Assembly: GCA_947498785.1 (NCBI GenBank)
Contig: CANMLS010000015.1
Coordinates: 47,193-111,192, forward strand
Length of the DNA stretch: 64,000 nt
Direction: 5' to 3'
Source: an uncultured Aquimarina sp.
GTDB taxonomy: Bacteria; Bacteroidota; Bacteroidia; Flavobacteriales; Flavobacteriaceae
Shown in pieces: positions 35,186 to 44,900 of this stretch (position 1 is the first letter of the stretch; each line of letters begins with the position of its first letter). The translations under genes were made by a program, and so were the position numbers. The notes beneath the pieces were generated by a model. That model had not been told where the DNA came from. It worked only from the letters and a program-made list of their open reading frames with translations, and searched no databases.

Positions 35186-35752
35186 ATGAATAAAGATCAA
35201 GTAATCAAGGCTGGAATTGTTGAAGGAGATGAAAGAATACTAACTTGTTTTTACAGGGAAAATATACGATACGTTCAGGGGTATATTCTTCACAATCATG
35301 GGAATTTTGAAGATGTAGAAGATGTATTTCAGGATGCTTTAGTTATATTGTATCAGAAACTAAGTTCAGATCTTTTAGAAATAAGAGTGCCAGTGAAAAC
35401 TTATTTTTATGGTATTTGTAGAAACCTCTGGAGGAATCGATTAAAGAAAAAAGAAAAGCTTATTATTGATGATGGACAAAATCGTTTTGACGAAGATATT
35501 AATAACTCTTTAATATCTGATATAGAAAATCGAGAGCGAGAACATCTTTTTATAAAATATTTTCAGAAACTTAGTCTAGAAAATAAAAAACTTTTACACC
35601 TTTACTTTGAAGGAAAATCAATGAAAGAAATCTCTGTAATCACGGGATATTCTGAAGGATATACCAGAAAAAAGAAATTTGAAGCCAAAAGGCAATTGTT
35701 AAAAATGATAGAAAAAGACCCAATGTATCAAGAGTTAAGTATTATGTGCTAA
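35186..35752 (+). CDS. ECF-type RNA polymerase sigma factor
   Basis: A 188-residue sigma-70 family protein. Region 2 is visible as NFEDVEDVFQDALVILYQKL and FYGICRNLWRNRLKKK; region 4 as LYFEGKSMKEISVITGYSEGYTRKKKFEAKRQL. No anti-sigma gene follows; the next gene is convergent. The 195-bp gap before it shows no clear promoter. Its regulon cannot be inferred. Confidence 0.88.
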   Translation: MNKDQVIKAGIVEGDERILTCFYRENIRYVQGYILHNHGNFEDVEDVFQDALVILYQKLSSDLLEIRVPVKTYFYGICRNLWRNRLKKKEKLIIDDGQNRFDEDINNSLISDIENREREHLFIKYFQKLSLENKKLLHLYFEGKSMKEISVITGYSEGYTRKKKFEAKRQLLKMIEKDPMYQELSIMC

Positions 35753-35773
35753 TGGCTGATTAAGATTGCTACT

Positions 35774-36253
35774 TTAAACTTCACTATACCTGAATCTATA
35801 AGGGACAAAGTTATAGTATGCAACAAAGAGAAGAAAAACATAATTTTTCAAAATTTTTAATACAGACCAATTTATTTTTAGAGTACGTACCCTTTTTATA
35901 ATATTTTTATACGTATCACTTAATGTAGCTTTATGATTTCCTGATAATAGAATAAGATTGTCGCCAGGAATGATTTTCTCTGTATTCACAATGTAATTTC
36001 TATGTGTTCTGGAAAAACCTACATGGTTTAGTAATTCTAAAATTTTTGTGAGTGATATTAGAATGATAAATTTCTCTTTTTCGGTAATGATATTACAGTA
36101 TTTTTCTTCTACTTCGATATAGATAATATCAGAGAGATATACTTTTTTTAAAGCTTTTCCCTTTTTGATGAATAAATATTCTGTGCTTATTACAGTATCT
36201 TCTTCTTCGCTTAGAAACACATCAGTTTGTCCATAAAACTTTTCTACTGCCAT
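35774..36253 (-). CDS. LytTR DNA-binding protein, relic of a receiver-LytTR regulator
   Basis: A 159-residue frame with a LytTR domain at about residues 28-125 (DIIYIEVEEKYCNII, VGFSRTHRNYIVN). Upstream of the ATG, in the same frame to about 36318, codons still read SYCFFIKPFNEQETLYAIEM, which is the end of a receiver domain (KPFNE motif), but there is no start and the rest of the receiver is gone. So this is a truncated response regulator, perhaps dead, or expressed as a receiver-less LytTR protein. The C-terminal 30 residues are hydrophobic and unusual. Confidence 0.6.
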   Translation of the reverse strand: MAVEKFYGQTDVFLSEEEDTVISTEYLFIKKGKALKKVYLSDIIYIEVEEKYCNIITEKEKFIILISLTKILELLNHVGFSRTHRNYIVNTEKIIPGDNLILLSGNHKATLSDTYKNIIKRVRTLKINWSVLKILKNYVFLLFVAYYNFVPYRFRYSEV

Positions 36254-36351
36254 TTCTATCGCATATAAGGTTTCTTGTTCATTAAAAGGTTTTATAAAAA
36301 AGCAATAGGATAGGAGGTTATGACATAAAATGATAAATACATAGCATAAAA

Positions 36352-36394
36352 ACGGTTTTCGCTTGTTTTAAAAAGCAAAAACCGTAACTTTTTT
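36352..36394. terminator. Bidirectional terminator hairpin
   Basis: ACGGTTTT-c-GCTT (36352-36364) pairs with AAGC-a-AAAACCGT (36373-36385). T runs follow on the + strand (36389-36394) and, after the stem, on the minus strand. On the minus strand it would end the decayed regulator at 36436-36688 before the LytTR relic. Confidence 0.65.
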
Positions 36395-36435
36395 AATACA
36401 TTCAAACTACAATTAACATTATGAGATTCTCGAAC

Positions 36436-36688
36436 TTAATCTGTTAATGTTTTTTCTTTTGAATAGAACCCAAACCTAAATCTAACTTCTTTCTCGTAGA
36501 TGTAACTTTGTATGTCTTTGTCATATTTAATAGGGATATTTAATTTTTTCATGATATCAATGATATTTGTACAATTTTGTTTTGGATATTCTTACAAGGG
36601 CTAATTCTTCTGGAGATCATATAGCCTGTAATCGAATAAATTGATCAATGCATTCTATAATTTCAACATGTTTAATGATGATGTTCAT
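36436..36688 (-). pseudogene. Decayed small helix-turn-helix regulator
   Basis: On the minus strand ATG 36688 reads MNIIIKHVEIIECIDQFIRLQAI, then a TGA, SPEELALVRISK; after a frame shift it continues NIIDIMKKLNIPIKYDKDIQSY and YEKEVRFRFGFYSKE to the stop at 36436. This order (IRL..GSPEELA, DIMKK, PIKYDK, VRFRFGF) matches a common small Bacteroidota HTH regulator family as I remember it. An internal stop and a shift make it a pseudogene. The remaining gap (36689-36989) shows nothing clear. Confidence 0.65.
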
Positions 36689-37016
36689 ATAATATATCCC
36701 TTTGTACATTGGTTATAATTTTATTTGTGGGATGTTGATGATACATAAGATTATATTGGAGTATTATTATTTTTTAGAGTAAGAATTTAAAATTTTATAC
36801 AATCTATAGGTGTAAAATACCGAAGTAGTTATGTAATAAATGTATTGCATAGAAAGGATAAGAATGTTGTCAGTGTTCATTTTTTTGTATATTTTAGCGT
36901 GAGAATACAAATTTAGTTCAAAATATTGAACCTTTAAAATGCAAAAGATTAATATTTTAAACTTTAACACATTTAGATTTCATTAAAGGTTGGGTTTTGA
37001 ATTTTTGTTTTTTAAT

Positions 37017-37745
37017 ATGGAATTACATAAAATCAAGGAATTAGCAGATAGAAAGGGCAAGCAAATAAAAGATTTGATTGAAGAAACGGGAATAAAGAAA
37101 GGAACGCTGTTTAATTACCTGAAAGGAAAAACTCCAATCACCTTAGAAGCATTCTTAAAAATTTCAGATGTTTTACAAGTTTCCTCTTTAGAATTACTTT
37201 CATTTGTTCAAAACATTGAGCCCGATATTGAAGCAGTTCAGTTTATCGATAATGCTGGAGCAAAAGGAAACACAATTCAAAAAATACCAGATAATGTTAA
37301 TATTATGATGATTCCTATGGTAAATCAATATGCATACGCAGGATATTTAGGTGGATTTGAAGATGAAAGTTATGTGGAAGAATTGCCAAAAATACCGTAT
37401 CTGGCAGATAGAGAATATAAAGGTAATTATGTGTTTTTTGAAGTAAAGGGTGACTCGATGGATAATGCAAGTTATGAGAGTTATCTAGAGGGTGATCTGA
37501 TTCTTTGTAGAAATGTACGCCAAGACTTTTGGACGAGTAAGTTGCATATTAATAAATGGGATTTTGTTATTGTTCATAAGACAGAAGGCATACTCTTGAA
37601 GAGAATTACGAGCCACAATGTAGAAGAAGGAATACTGACACTTTATTCTCTAAATGAATATTATGAAGATAGTAAAGTACATATAAAAGATGTTGCCAAG
37701 ATTTTTAATGTGGTTGATGTAAGAAGAAACAGAAGTAGAAGATAA
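37017..37745 (+). CDS. HTH/S24-type repressor (LexA/CI-like)
   Basis: A protein of about 242 residues. An N-terminal HTH (HKIKELADRKGKQIKDLIEETGIKKGTLFNYLKG; key part IKKGTLFNYLKG) is followed by an S24 peptidase-like fold: FFEVKGDSMDNASYESYLEGD (Ser of GDSM) and GILLKRITS (Lys). I start at ATG 37017; an in-frame TTG at 36990 is less likely. Such proteins often act as stress- or phage-type repressors, but no prophage genes are near. It is a single gene with a 170-bp downstream gap. Confidence 0.82.
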   Translation: MELHKIKELADRKGKQIKDLIEETGIKKGTLFNYLKGKTPITLEAFLKISDVLQVSSLELLSFVQNIEPDIEAVQFIDNAGAKGNTIQKIPDNVNIMMIPMVNQYAYAGYLGGFEDESYVEELPKIPYLADREYKGNYVFFEVKGDSMDNASYESYLEGDLILCRNVRQDFWTSKLHINKWDFVIVHKTEGILLKRITSHNVEEGILTLYSLNEYYEDSKVHIKDVAKIFNVVDVRRNRSRR

Positions 37746-37916
37746 ATGTCGTTTTATCTGGATAAATTTCTTATAAAATAGAAAATCGTTAAAATAAGGT
37801 AGTAAATCTTTTATTGAATACTATTTTGTTATTAGTGAAAATATAAAATATAGTGTTGTTTTGATAAAATAACTTGATGTTTTTAGAATAAAGGAAAAAA
37901 TTAAACTCTTCTTTTT

Positions 37917-39422
37917 ATGGAATTAGAAAATAAGTGTAAAAAACAAGAACCCTCTACAATGTCGGTTCACTTTCAGCAGTTTAAAGAACATATTATTGGC
38001 AATGACCATTCGTTTGATTCTATAAACGGAAACCAAAAATTGTTATATACAGATTGGATTGCTAGTGGAAGATTATATAGCCCAATAGAAAATATAATGC
38101 GTGATACGATTGGCCCTATGATAGCCAACACACATTCATTTTCTAGTGAAACAGGTAAAGCCTCAACATATGCCTATAAGCATGCACGTCAAATTATCAA
38201 GGAACATGTAAATGCTAATGAAAATGATATCCTTGTCACCGCAGGTACGGGTATGACAGGGGTATTATCAAGATTACAACGTATAATGGGCTTGCGTTGG
38301 CCAGATGTAATAAAAGATAAAATCAATATTCCAGAAGATGAACGCCCAGTTGTTTTTATTACACATATGGAACATCATTCTAATCATGTTTCTTGGATGG
38401 AGACCATTGCAGATGTTATTATTGTACCTGGAGATGAAAATAATTTGGTATGTCCTAATCATCTCGAAATAGAAGTTCAAAAATATAAAGAGAGACCTAT
38501 AAAAATTGGTGCATTTACAGCTTCCTCAAATGTAACTGGAATTATAACACCATATCATACACTAGCCAAAATTATGCATCAATATGATGGTTTGTGTATT
38601 ATCGATTTTGCGGCTTCTGCTCCTTATGTGCAGATAGATATGCATCCCGAGGATACACAAGAACAGTTAGACGCAATTTTGTTTTCTCCACATAAATTTT
38701 TAGGAGGACCAGGTACTTGTGGAGTTTTGGTGTTTAATAAATCGCTATATAATACCAAATGTCCTGATGTTCCAGGTGGCGGAAATGTAAAGTGGACAAA
38801 TCCATGGGGAGAGTATGGGTATTATGACGATATAGAAACTAAGGAAGATGGGGGCACACCAGGATTTTTGCAGGTTATGCGAACTGCATTGGCAATTCGA
38901 TTGAAAGAGAAAATGGGAGTAAAAGAAATTGCTCAAAGAGAAGAAGAGCTATTAGCATTATGTTTTGAGAAGTTAAAAAAGATTCCTAGTGTATATATTT
39001 TAGGAGATACGGATAAAAAACGAATTGGTTGTGTTTCTTTCGGAGTTGAAAATATTCACTATAATTTAATGGTTCGTTTATTAAATGATCGTTTTGGAAT
39101 ACAAGTAAGAGGAGGGTGGTCCTGTGCGAGTACATATGGGCACCATTTGTTTGATATAAAAGCTGATTCATCAAAGGAGATAATTCAGGATATACTCAAT
39201 CAAAACCTGACAAATAAACCAGGATGGGTGAGATTGTCATTGCATCCGACATTAACCAATGAACAACTTATTTATATATGTAAGGCAATACATGAAATCG
39301 TAGAAAATATAGATGATTGGAGCGCTGCCTATACATATAATCCAAAAACCAATGAATTTGAAGTGGAGGGAGTTGGAGATGAAAATATTTTGAAAGAAAT
39401 AAAAGATTGGTTTACATTATAA
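37917..39422 (+). CDS. Class V aminotransferase (cysteine-desulfurase-like)
   Basis: A 501-residue PLP enzyme. LFSPHKFLGGPGTCGVL contains the Schiff-base Lys; VFITHMEHHSNHVSW and GGWSCASTYGHHLFD fit the NifS/SufS fold, the latter with a Cys in the active loop. It is longer than SufS (about 400), with additions at both ends. It may act on cysteine sulfur or on another amine; no Fe-S assembly genes lie nearby. Stand-alone gene. Confidence 0.85.
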   Translation: MELENKCKKQEPSTMSVHFQQFKEHIIGNDHSFDSINGNQKLLYTDWIASGRLYSPIENIMRDTIGPMIANTHSFSSETGKASTYAYKHARQIIKEHVNANENDILVTAGTGMTGVLSRLQRIMGLRWPDVIKDKINIPEDERPVVFITHMEHHSNHVSWMETIADVIIVPGDENNLVCPNHLEIEVQKYKERPIKIGAFTASSNVTGIITPYHTLAKIMHQYDGLCIIDFAASAPYVQIDMHPEDTQEQLDAILFSPHKFLGGPGTCGVLVFNKSLYNTKCPDVPGGGNVKWTNPWGEYGYYDDIETKEDGGTPGFLQVMRTALAIRLKEKMGVKEIAQREEELLALCFEKLKKIPSVYILGDTDKKRIGCVSFGVENIHYNLMVRLLNDRFGIQVRGGWSCASTYGHHLFDIKADSSKEIIQDILNQNLTNKPGWVRLSLHPTLTNEQLIYICKAIHEIVENIDDWSAAYTYNPKTNEFEVEGVGDENILKEIKDWFTL

Positions 39423-39586
39423 TCTAAAGATCATACTTTTAAGAGAAATTGATTTAATTATTATTTCACTAAAAGAAGACTGATATACATTATCAATGAT
39501 GTTGATTTCATTTTGTGCTTCTCTAGGTTAGAACGACAATTTGGAGGCTTTTTGAGTGTGCTTTGCATGATTGCTTTAAGGATACA

Positions 39587-40408
39587 TTATGTTGCTAATG
39601 CATTAGTGGATACTCCATATATTTCTACTACAGGTTCAATGTTTTCTTTAATAATAGAAGATTGTAAGGATGGTAATACATTATAATTAAACCATATCGA
39701 TATTAATCTATAAGGGATTTCTAATGAGTCTTTTAATCCCAATTTAGAATCTTCCATATGAACCCATCTTTTAAGAGGTTGTTCATGTATTTTCTTCATG
39801 ATCGCTGTTTTTCCGAAATGTTTCTTCATTTTGATGAACATTTCTACATCAAATAGCCATCTGGAGAAAAAGCTTTTATTAAAAATTACAGGTACTAATT
39901 CTGCCTTAAATACTTTTGCACCACACTGCGTATCCAGAATGGGTAGCCCTAATATAAATATAATAAGAATATTGATGAATTTTGATATCATAGCTCTAAC
40001 TCTATTTTTTTCAATATTTTCTGATGCATCCTTTGCTCTAGAGCCAAAAACAAAACTTAATTTTCTATTTGTTTTTAACGTTTTTAATAACCCATCAAAA
40101 TCTTCAAAATCTGTTGATAAATCGGCATCTATAAAACCAATAAACTCCATATCTCCTCTACTATGTAAATATCTGGCACCCGCTCTTACTGCGGCAGCTT
40201 TTCCAGAATTTTTTTTCATATCAATAATGCTCACTTTGAGTGGATTATGAGATTGAATATCTTTTAATACTTCTAATGTGTTATCCTTACTTCCGTCATT
40301 AACAAAACATAAGTGGAAATCATTGTCTTTTTGTACAAAATTGATGAAAGCATCTACATTTAATCTCTTTTCTTCGTTATAGCAAGGTATGATTATTCCA
40401 GTTTTCAT
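39587..40408 (-). CDS. Family 2 glycosyltransferase
   Basis: A 273-residue cytoplasmic GT-A enzyme of the dolichyl-phosphate-sugar synthase-like group. GIIIPCYNEEKRL, FVNDGSKDNTLE and FIDADLSTDFEDF (the DxD site) are seen, and LDTQCGAKVFKAEL is typical of that group. It may charge undecaprenyl phosphate with a sugar for the GT-C-like enzyme encoded divergently. Its promoter region carries the LytTR-like motif. Confidence 0.9.
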   Translation of the reverse strand: MKTGIIIPCYNEEKRLNVDAFINFVQKDNDFHLCFVNDGSKDNTLEVLKDIQSHNPLKVSIIDMKKNSGKAAAVRAGARYLHSRGDMEFIGFIDADLSTDFEDFDGLLKTLKTNRKLSFVFGSRAKDASENIEKNRVRAMISKFINILIIFILGLPILDTQCGAKVFKAELVPVIFNKSFFSRWLFDVEMFIKMKKHFGKTAIMKKIHEQPLKRWVHMEDSKLGLKDSLEIPYRLISIWFNYNVLPSLQSSIIKENIEPVVEIYGVSTNALAT

Positions 40409-40471
40409 ATTAGATTATTTTGAGGTTATGTTTCAAATGTAAAAGTGTTATGTGCTTTTAAATCAAGTATT

Positions 40472-40532
40472 TCGGTGAATCTAAAATTGCCGTAGACGAA
40501 TGGTTTTTATCGAAAGACATACCATTCGTCTA
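40472..40532. promoter_or_regulatory. Candidate LytTR operator between divergent GT genes
   Basis: TCGGTGAATCT (40472-40482) and TAGACGAATGG (40493-40503) are direct repeats 21 bp apart, oriented relative to the minus-strand GT2 gene as at the other sites. An inverted copy CCATTCGTCTA (40522-40532) faces the + strand gene at 40582. CCATTCGTC differs by one base from the published AlgR box CCGTTCGTC. Confidence 0.55.
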
Positions 40533-40581
40533 AACCCAAACCTTTGTTGTATATTTAAATCATAAACTACGGCGAGCCTTT

Positions 40582-43500
40582 ATGGATAAATCCACAAATA
40601 AGTATTTAATTAGTGCATTACTAGTTGGAGTAATCTTTCATGGTACTTCTATATTTTTTACATTAGAATCTACCTATGATGCGCTGATTCATCTTTTTTT
40701 TGGAAATCATTATGCCAATAGTTGGTTCGAACCTTGGAACTATAGCTGGTATACCGGATTTACTGTTATGGGATATCCACCTTTGGTACATCAAAGTATT
40801 GGATTGCTCTCATACATAGGCGGATTGAAGTTTGGATTGTTTACTGTTGCTATTATTGGTATTATTCTTTTTATAACAGGAATATATCGTTTTGCTCTGG
40901 TACTTACATCTAATAGGAATGTAGCAGGATATACCGCTATCTTTGCGGTATTTTCTTCAACGTTTATAGAAACATTACATATTTTTGGACAACTTCCAAG
41001 TATTGTTGGACTTTCTATTTTACTTCATGCATTACCCGAAATTTACCTCTGGATAAAAGTAGGGAAGTACAAGTATTTAATAAATGCATTGAGTCTTCTT
41101 GCGGTAACAGTGACTTCTCATCATGTAACTCCAATTTTTGGAATGGTATTTTTTATTTTTCCATTGATAGGGATGGTAATTATGGATGCTTCCAGGGAGA
41201 AGGTGAAATCGTATAAAGAAGTAAGGTTTTTGTTATTCTTTAAAACATTTTTATCTCTTTTTAAAAGAATTGTAAGTTTTGGATTTGGATCATTATTATT
41301 AATCATAATTTGTATTCTACCATATTGGATTAATACTAAAAACAATCCTATCACCCAAGTACCTATTCCGCATGGTTCAAGAGATAATTTTTTTGAAGTT
41401 ACTTCTTCAGGGTTAGTGTTTTTTTTAATTCCCTGGGGAATTTTATTGTTTATTCTTCCATATATATGGTATCGGTTTTATAGTAAACGATATTTATTTT
41501 TTGGTCTATCATTTACTCTTTTAACAATTTTAGGAACTGGGGGGACAACACCAATACCTCGAATGATGTTAGGTGAAAATGCCTTTAATATTCTTACACT
41601 GGACAGGTTTACATTATGGGCATCGATTATGGCATTACCTATTTTTGGAGAATTTGGTTATCGTTTTATAGAAGGTGATCTCAAAAAAAATATACAGGAT
41701 AAATATGGAGGGGTATATCACAGAATTTTAGGGGGATTATTTATGACAACTTTTGTATTCATTGTTTTCTTTACCATGAGCCTTGGATATTTTAGACCTT
41801 TTCAACCTCAAAAAATTAAAATGCTCCCTATTCTTAATTTTTTGCAACAAGATCAACATGATCATTGGAGGTATTTACCTTTGGGATTTGGAGATCAAAT
41901 GGCATGGCTCTCTGCTCAGACTAATGCAATGACCGTCGACGGTAATTATCATTCTGCACGCAGATTACCTGAACTGACTACAAGGGCAGTAGAACGATTA
42001 GAAAATTCTAAGTTTAGAGGAGTCGAAGGAATAGGCTCTTTACAACAATTCCTTACAGTACCAGAGAAATATAATTTAAAGTATGTATTCTCAAATGATA
42101 AATTTTATGACCCTATTTTGTATTTCTGTGGATGGCAAAGGTTACGCCAGTTAGAAAATGGGATTATGGTTTGGGAAAAATTAAATGTGCCTCCATTATC
42201 CAGTATTTTACCCAAAGAAGACGTTCCCTTGTTTCAAAAGTTGATGTGGGGTTTAATCCCGATAGGAACGGTATTATTCGCATTTATTATTAATATACAG
42301 TTGATCTGGATTCATGGATTAAAATCAAAACAAAAAAGCTTCCCTGTATATTTTAAGTTTGGAATTCCATATGAAGGGTTTCGTAAATCAATCTTAAAAA
42401 TATCTCACTTATGGGGAGGTATTATGATTGTAGTTTTTGGAATAGGGTTTTATAGACTATATATAAAAAATGCAAAACAAATCAGTCCTATTAATGTAAC
42501 AGAATCCTATTATGATGCATTAGATTTTAAGGAATTTGAAAGAGCATATTCATATTTGGATCCTAGCAGCAATAAAACGAAAGATCAATTTATGTTGGAG
42601 ATTGCAGTTACTGATGGTTTGCTAAGTTCGTATGCAAAACTAGATGAGATTAAAGTAAATATTACAGCACAGACTGATAGTACAGCCAAAGTAAGAGTAT
42701 TTACCAGTTGGATTACACCTTTAGAAAAGATAGATAAAATATTCTATCATGAATTGGTGAAAAAAGATGAAAAATGGTATGTGCAACCATCAATCTATGA
42801 TTTGGATATTCCTCCAGATCAATTATTTGTAGAAAATACTATCGAATACTATAATCACGGAAGACGCAGAATTAGCTCAGAACAAACATATCATGAAGAT
42901 GTCCTAAAACAACCAGTTTTAGAAGTGCTTTCAGCAAAGATTGTATCCTATAAAAATCAATATACGATTGTAGGTGAATTGCAAAATATTGATAATGTAC
43001 CTGCAGATGTTGTTATAACCGGGACCTTATATAATGAAGAAAATATATTGCTGGCAAGATATAATGCCAAACATCAAATGAAACATAAATTGATGCCTAA
43101 GGAAATTACCAGTTTCCGTGTTAATTTTGAAGGAATAGCATGGGTAGATCAAGAAGAACATAAGCCAGAAACCTTTGATCCCGATGAATTTACCTCTATG
43201 AATTTTGAAGATGAACCCAATGTATTTGATTTGCAATGTGCGGGAAATGTAGCCACTGTTGATTTATATAAAGGAGTGACAATTAATGAGCTTTCTATTC
43301 AAACAGATCATGTCGAAGGAGTTTTGTTTAACTCTGGCTTGCAAGAAGTTACAATCCCCCTGCTATTAATCTCTTACTATGATAAGAATAAAGAATTAAT
43401 ATGGGTAGATCATCAATATTTTCCAGAAGGTATCCGATCACAGCGAAAACAATACTTTGACTATACATTTCTAGATTTATCAGAAATTAAAAAAGGAGAT

Positions 43501-43671
43501 AGCGATCTAAAGAATGTCTTTGTAAATGGTTTATCAAATACAGAGATTAGTGATAAAGTAGTTCCTGATCGAATATATAATCATCAATTAGAGCCATTAA
43601 TATCAGTAGATGGAGAAGGGTTTAGTTATATGAAATTAGAAATCAATGCGTATATAGGAGCTCCGAATTAA
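40582..43671 (+). CDS. Large GT-C-like membrane protein with C-terminal extracytoplasmic domains
   Basis: A 1029-residue protein. Residues 1-420 hold about ten membrane spans; the first loop TYDALIHLFFGNHYANSWFEP has the acidic and His residues seen in GT-C enzymes, and MGYPPLVHQ and FGQLPSIVG resemble the membrane family annotated as 6-pyruvoyl-tetrahydropterin-synthase-related. Another span lies at about 555-575, then one near 617-635, followed by a periplasmic part with a beta-sandwich (about 780-870, FxLYD-like). It probably transfers lipid-linked sugars. First gene of a three-gene operon. Confidence 0.75.
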   Translation: MDKSTNKYLISALLVGVIFHGTSIFFTLESTYDALIHLFFGNHYANSWFEPWNYSWYTGFTVMGYPPLVHQSIGLLSYIGGLKFGLFTVAIIGIILFITGIYRFALVLTSNRNVAGYTAIFAVFSSTFIETLHIFGQLPSIVGLSILLHALPEIYLWIKVGKYKYLINALSLLAVTVTSHHVTPIFGMVFFIFPLIGMVIMDASREKVKSYKEVRFLLFFKTFLSLFKRIVSFGFGSLLLIIICILPYWINTKNNPITQVPIPHGSRDNFFEVTSSGLVFFLIPWGILLFILPYIWYRFYSKRYLFFGLSFTLLTILGTGGTTPIPRMMLGENAFNILTLDRFTLWASIMALPIFGEFGYRFIEGDLKKNIQDKYGGVYHRILGGLFMTTFVFIVFFTMSLGYFRPFQPQKIKMLPILNFLQQDQHDHWRYLPLGFGDQMAWLSAQTNAMTVDGNYHSARRLPELTTRAVERLENSKFRGVEGIGSLQQFLTVPEKYNLKYVFSNDKFYDPILYFCGWQRLRQLENGIMVWEKLNVPPLSSILPKEDVPLFQKLMWGLIPIGTVLFAFIINIQLIWIHGLKSKQKSFPVYFKFGIPYEGFRKSILKISHLWGGIMIVVFGIGFYRLYIKNAKQISPINVTESYYDALDFKEFERAYSYLDPSSNKTKDQFMLEIAVTDGLLSSYAKLDEIKVNITAQTDSTAKVRVFTSWITPLEKIDKIFYHELVKKDEKWYVQPSIYDLDIPPDQLFVENTIEYYNHGRRRISSEQTYHEDVLKQPVLEVLSAKIVSYKNQYTIVGELQNIDNVPADVVITGTLYNEENILLARYNAKHQMKHKLMPKEITSFRVNFEGIAWVDQEEHKPETFDPDEFTSMNFEDEPNVFDLQCAGNVATVDLYKGVTINELSIQTDHVEGVLFNSGLQEVTIPLLLISYYDKNKELIWVDHQYFPEGIRSQRKQYFDYTFLDLSEIKKGDSDLKNVFVNGLSNTEISDKVVPDRIYNHQLEPLISVDGEGFSYMKLEINAYIGAPN

Positions 43672-44900
43672 TGAAGTTAAAAGCACATCATATCATTCCT
43701 TTTTTAGCTATACATGTGTGCATGAGTATAGCGTTTATGACTGTTTTGAAAGAAGCAGAAGGTGTTTCTGCTGTTTTAATTACAAAAGAAAAGGTGTTTA
43801 AAGCAGGAAGCGCTATTATACTTAAGTTTAAACTTAGCGCATCTGCCAAAACTCAGCTTTTTTTACATTCTTCTTATGGGAGCACTGCTATAGATTCAGA
43901 TATGTCTGAAGGAAATCAATTTACGATTCCAACATTTATAACAGATAAAAAAGGAATAGTAACATACAAATTATTTCATCAATCCAAAATCCTTGCTCAG
44001 GGAGAAATTCAAATTACTTCAAATGATAAAACTCAAATATTTTTAGAATCTTATATTGGTCCGCCAAGTATCACTGCAGGTAGAAAAGATTATACAATGC
44101 AAGTAGTTGTCCCGACTGATTCTTATGATAATCCATTGCCAGATAGTACCGCGGTAGTGATGAAGCATCAATTTTTAAATATAGTAAAAGAAAGAATACT
44201 ATATAGCAAAGATATGATCGGGTGGACGAATATATTTTCAGATGATCAATCAGGTAGATTGTTGCTGTTTTCTAAAGTAGGGACAACAGTTTCTGAAGAA
44301 TCTTCGGTCGATGTATTTCCAGCATTACCTCGAAATTTTAAAATAAGTAGTAAAAGAAAGCATGTATACGCAGATGGTAATCAAATCACCCAATTTATCA
44401 CTTCTGTTATAAAAGATGAATATGATAATATTATAAGTGATGGGACTTTGGTTGATTTTGTAATTAAAGATAGAAATGGATTATTGTTGCATACTCAGGG
44501 AATTACGATTAATGGTCAGGCAATTGCTAAAATGTTACACCCTGATCAAAAGGAAACTTGGGAGGTCAAAGCATACGTGTCAGGAATGGCAGAAAGTAAT
44601 GTGTTAAAAATAGAGTATACACAGGTTCTGGATGATTTTAAAGTGCAATTCAATAGCAATAACAGAGAGGTTATCATAGGTCCATTACAGAGTTTTATGG
44701 AACAATTAATTCCAGACGGAGCTGTAGTAAGGATAAATATTTTTAAAGAGGATAAAAAAATAGACGCTAAGATCAAAACTTCATCAGAAGGGATGGTAAG
44801 GTTTCTACTTCAGGATGGATTTTATCCTAATGGAAATTATGATATTCAAATTAACGCTTTAGGAGTTCAAAAAGAATATAAGAATATAATACTACAATGA
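43671..44900 (+). CDS. Exported Ig-like (invasin-type) domain protein
   Basis: A 409-residue protein with one N-terminal hydrophobic segment (IIPFLAIHVCMSIAFMTVL). ITKEKVFKAGSAIILKFKL and KISSKRKHVYADGNQITQFI are starts of bacterial Ig-like modules; the second has the DEYDN pattern of invasin repeats. The start overlaps the previous stop by one base (TAATG), and the stop overlaps the glycosidase start. It could guide or bind the nascent polysaccharide. No known name. Confidence 0.7.
   Translation: MKLKAHHIIPFLAIHVCMSIAFMTVLKEAEGVSAVLITKEKVFKAGSAIILKFKLSASAKTQLFLHSSYGSTAIDSDMSEGNQFTIPTFITDKKGIVTYKLFHQSKILAQGEIQITSNDKTQIFLESYIGPPSITAGRKDYTMQVVVPTDSYDNPLPDSTAVVMKHQFLNIVKERILYSKDMIGWTNIFSDDQSGRLLLFSKVGTTVSEESSVDVFPALPRNFKISSKRKHVYADGNQITQFITSVIKDEYDNIISDGTLVDFVIKDRNGLLLHTQGITINGQAIAKMLHPDQKETWEVKAYVSGMAESNVLKIEYTQVLDDFKVQFNSNNREVIIGPLQSFMEQLIPDGAVVRINIFKEDKKIDAKIKTSSEGMVRFLLQDGFYPNGNYDIQINALGVQKEYKNIILQ

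Noticed and set aside
36767..36970. 67-residue minus-strand ORF
   Set aside because: Very AT-rich, Ile/Tyr-rich composition, no recognisable motif or promoter; likely chance.
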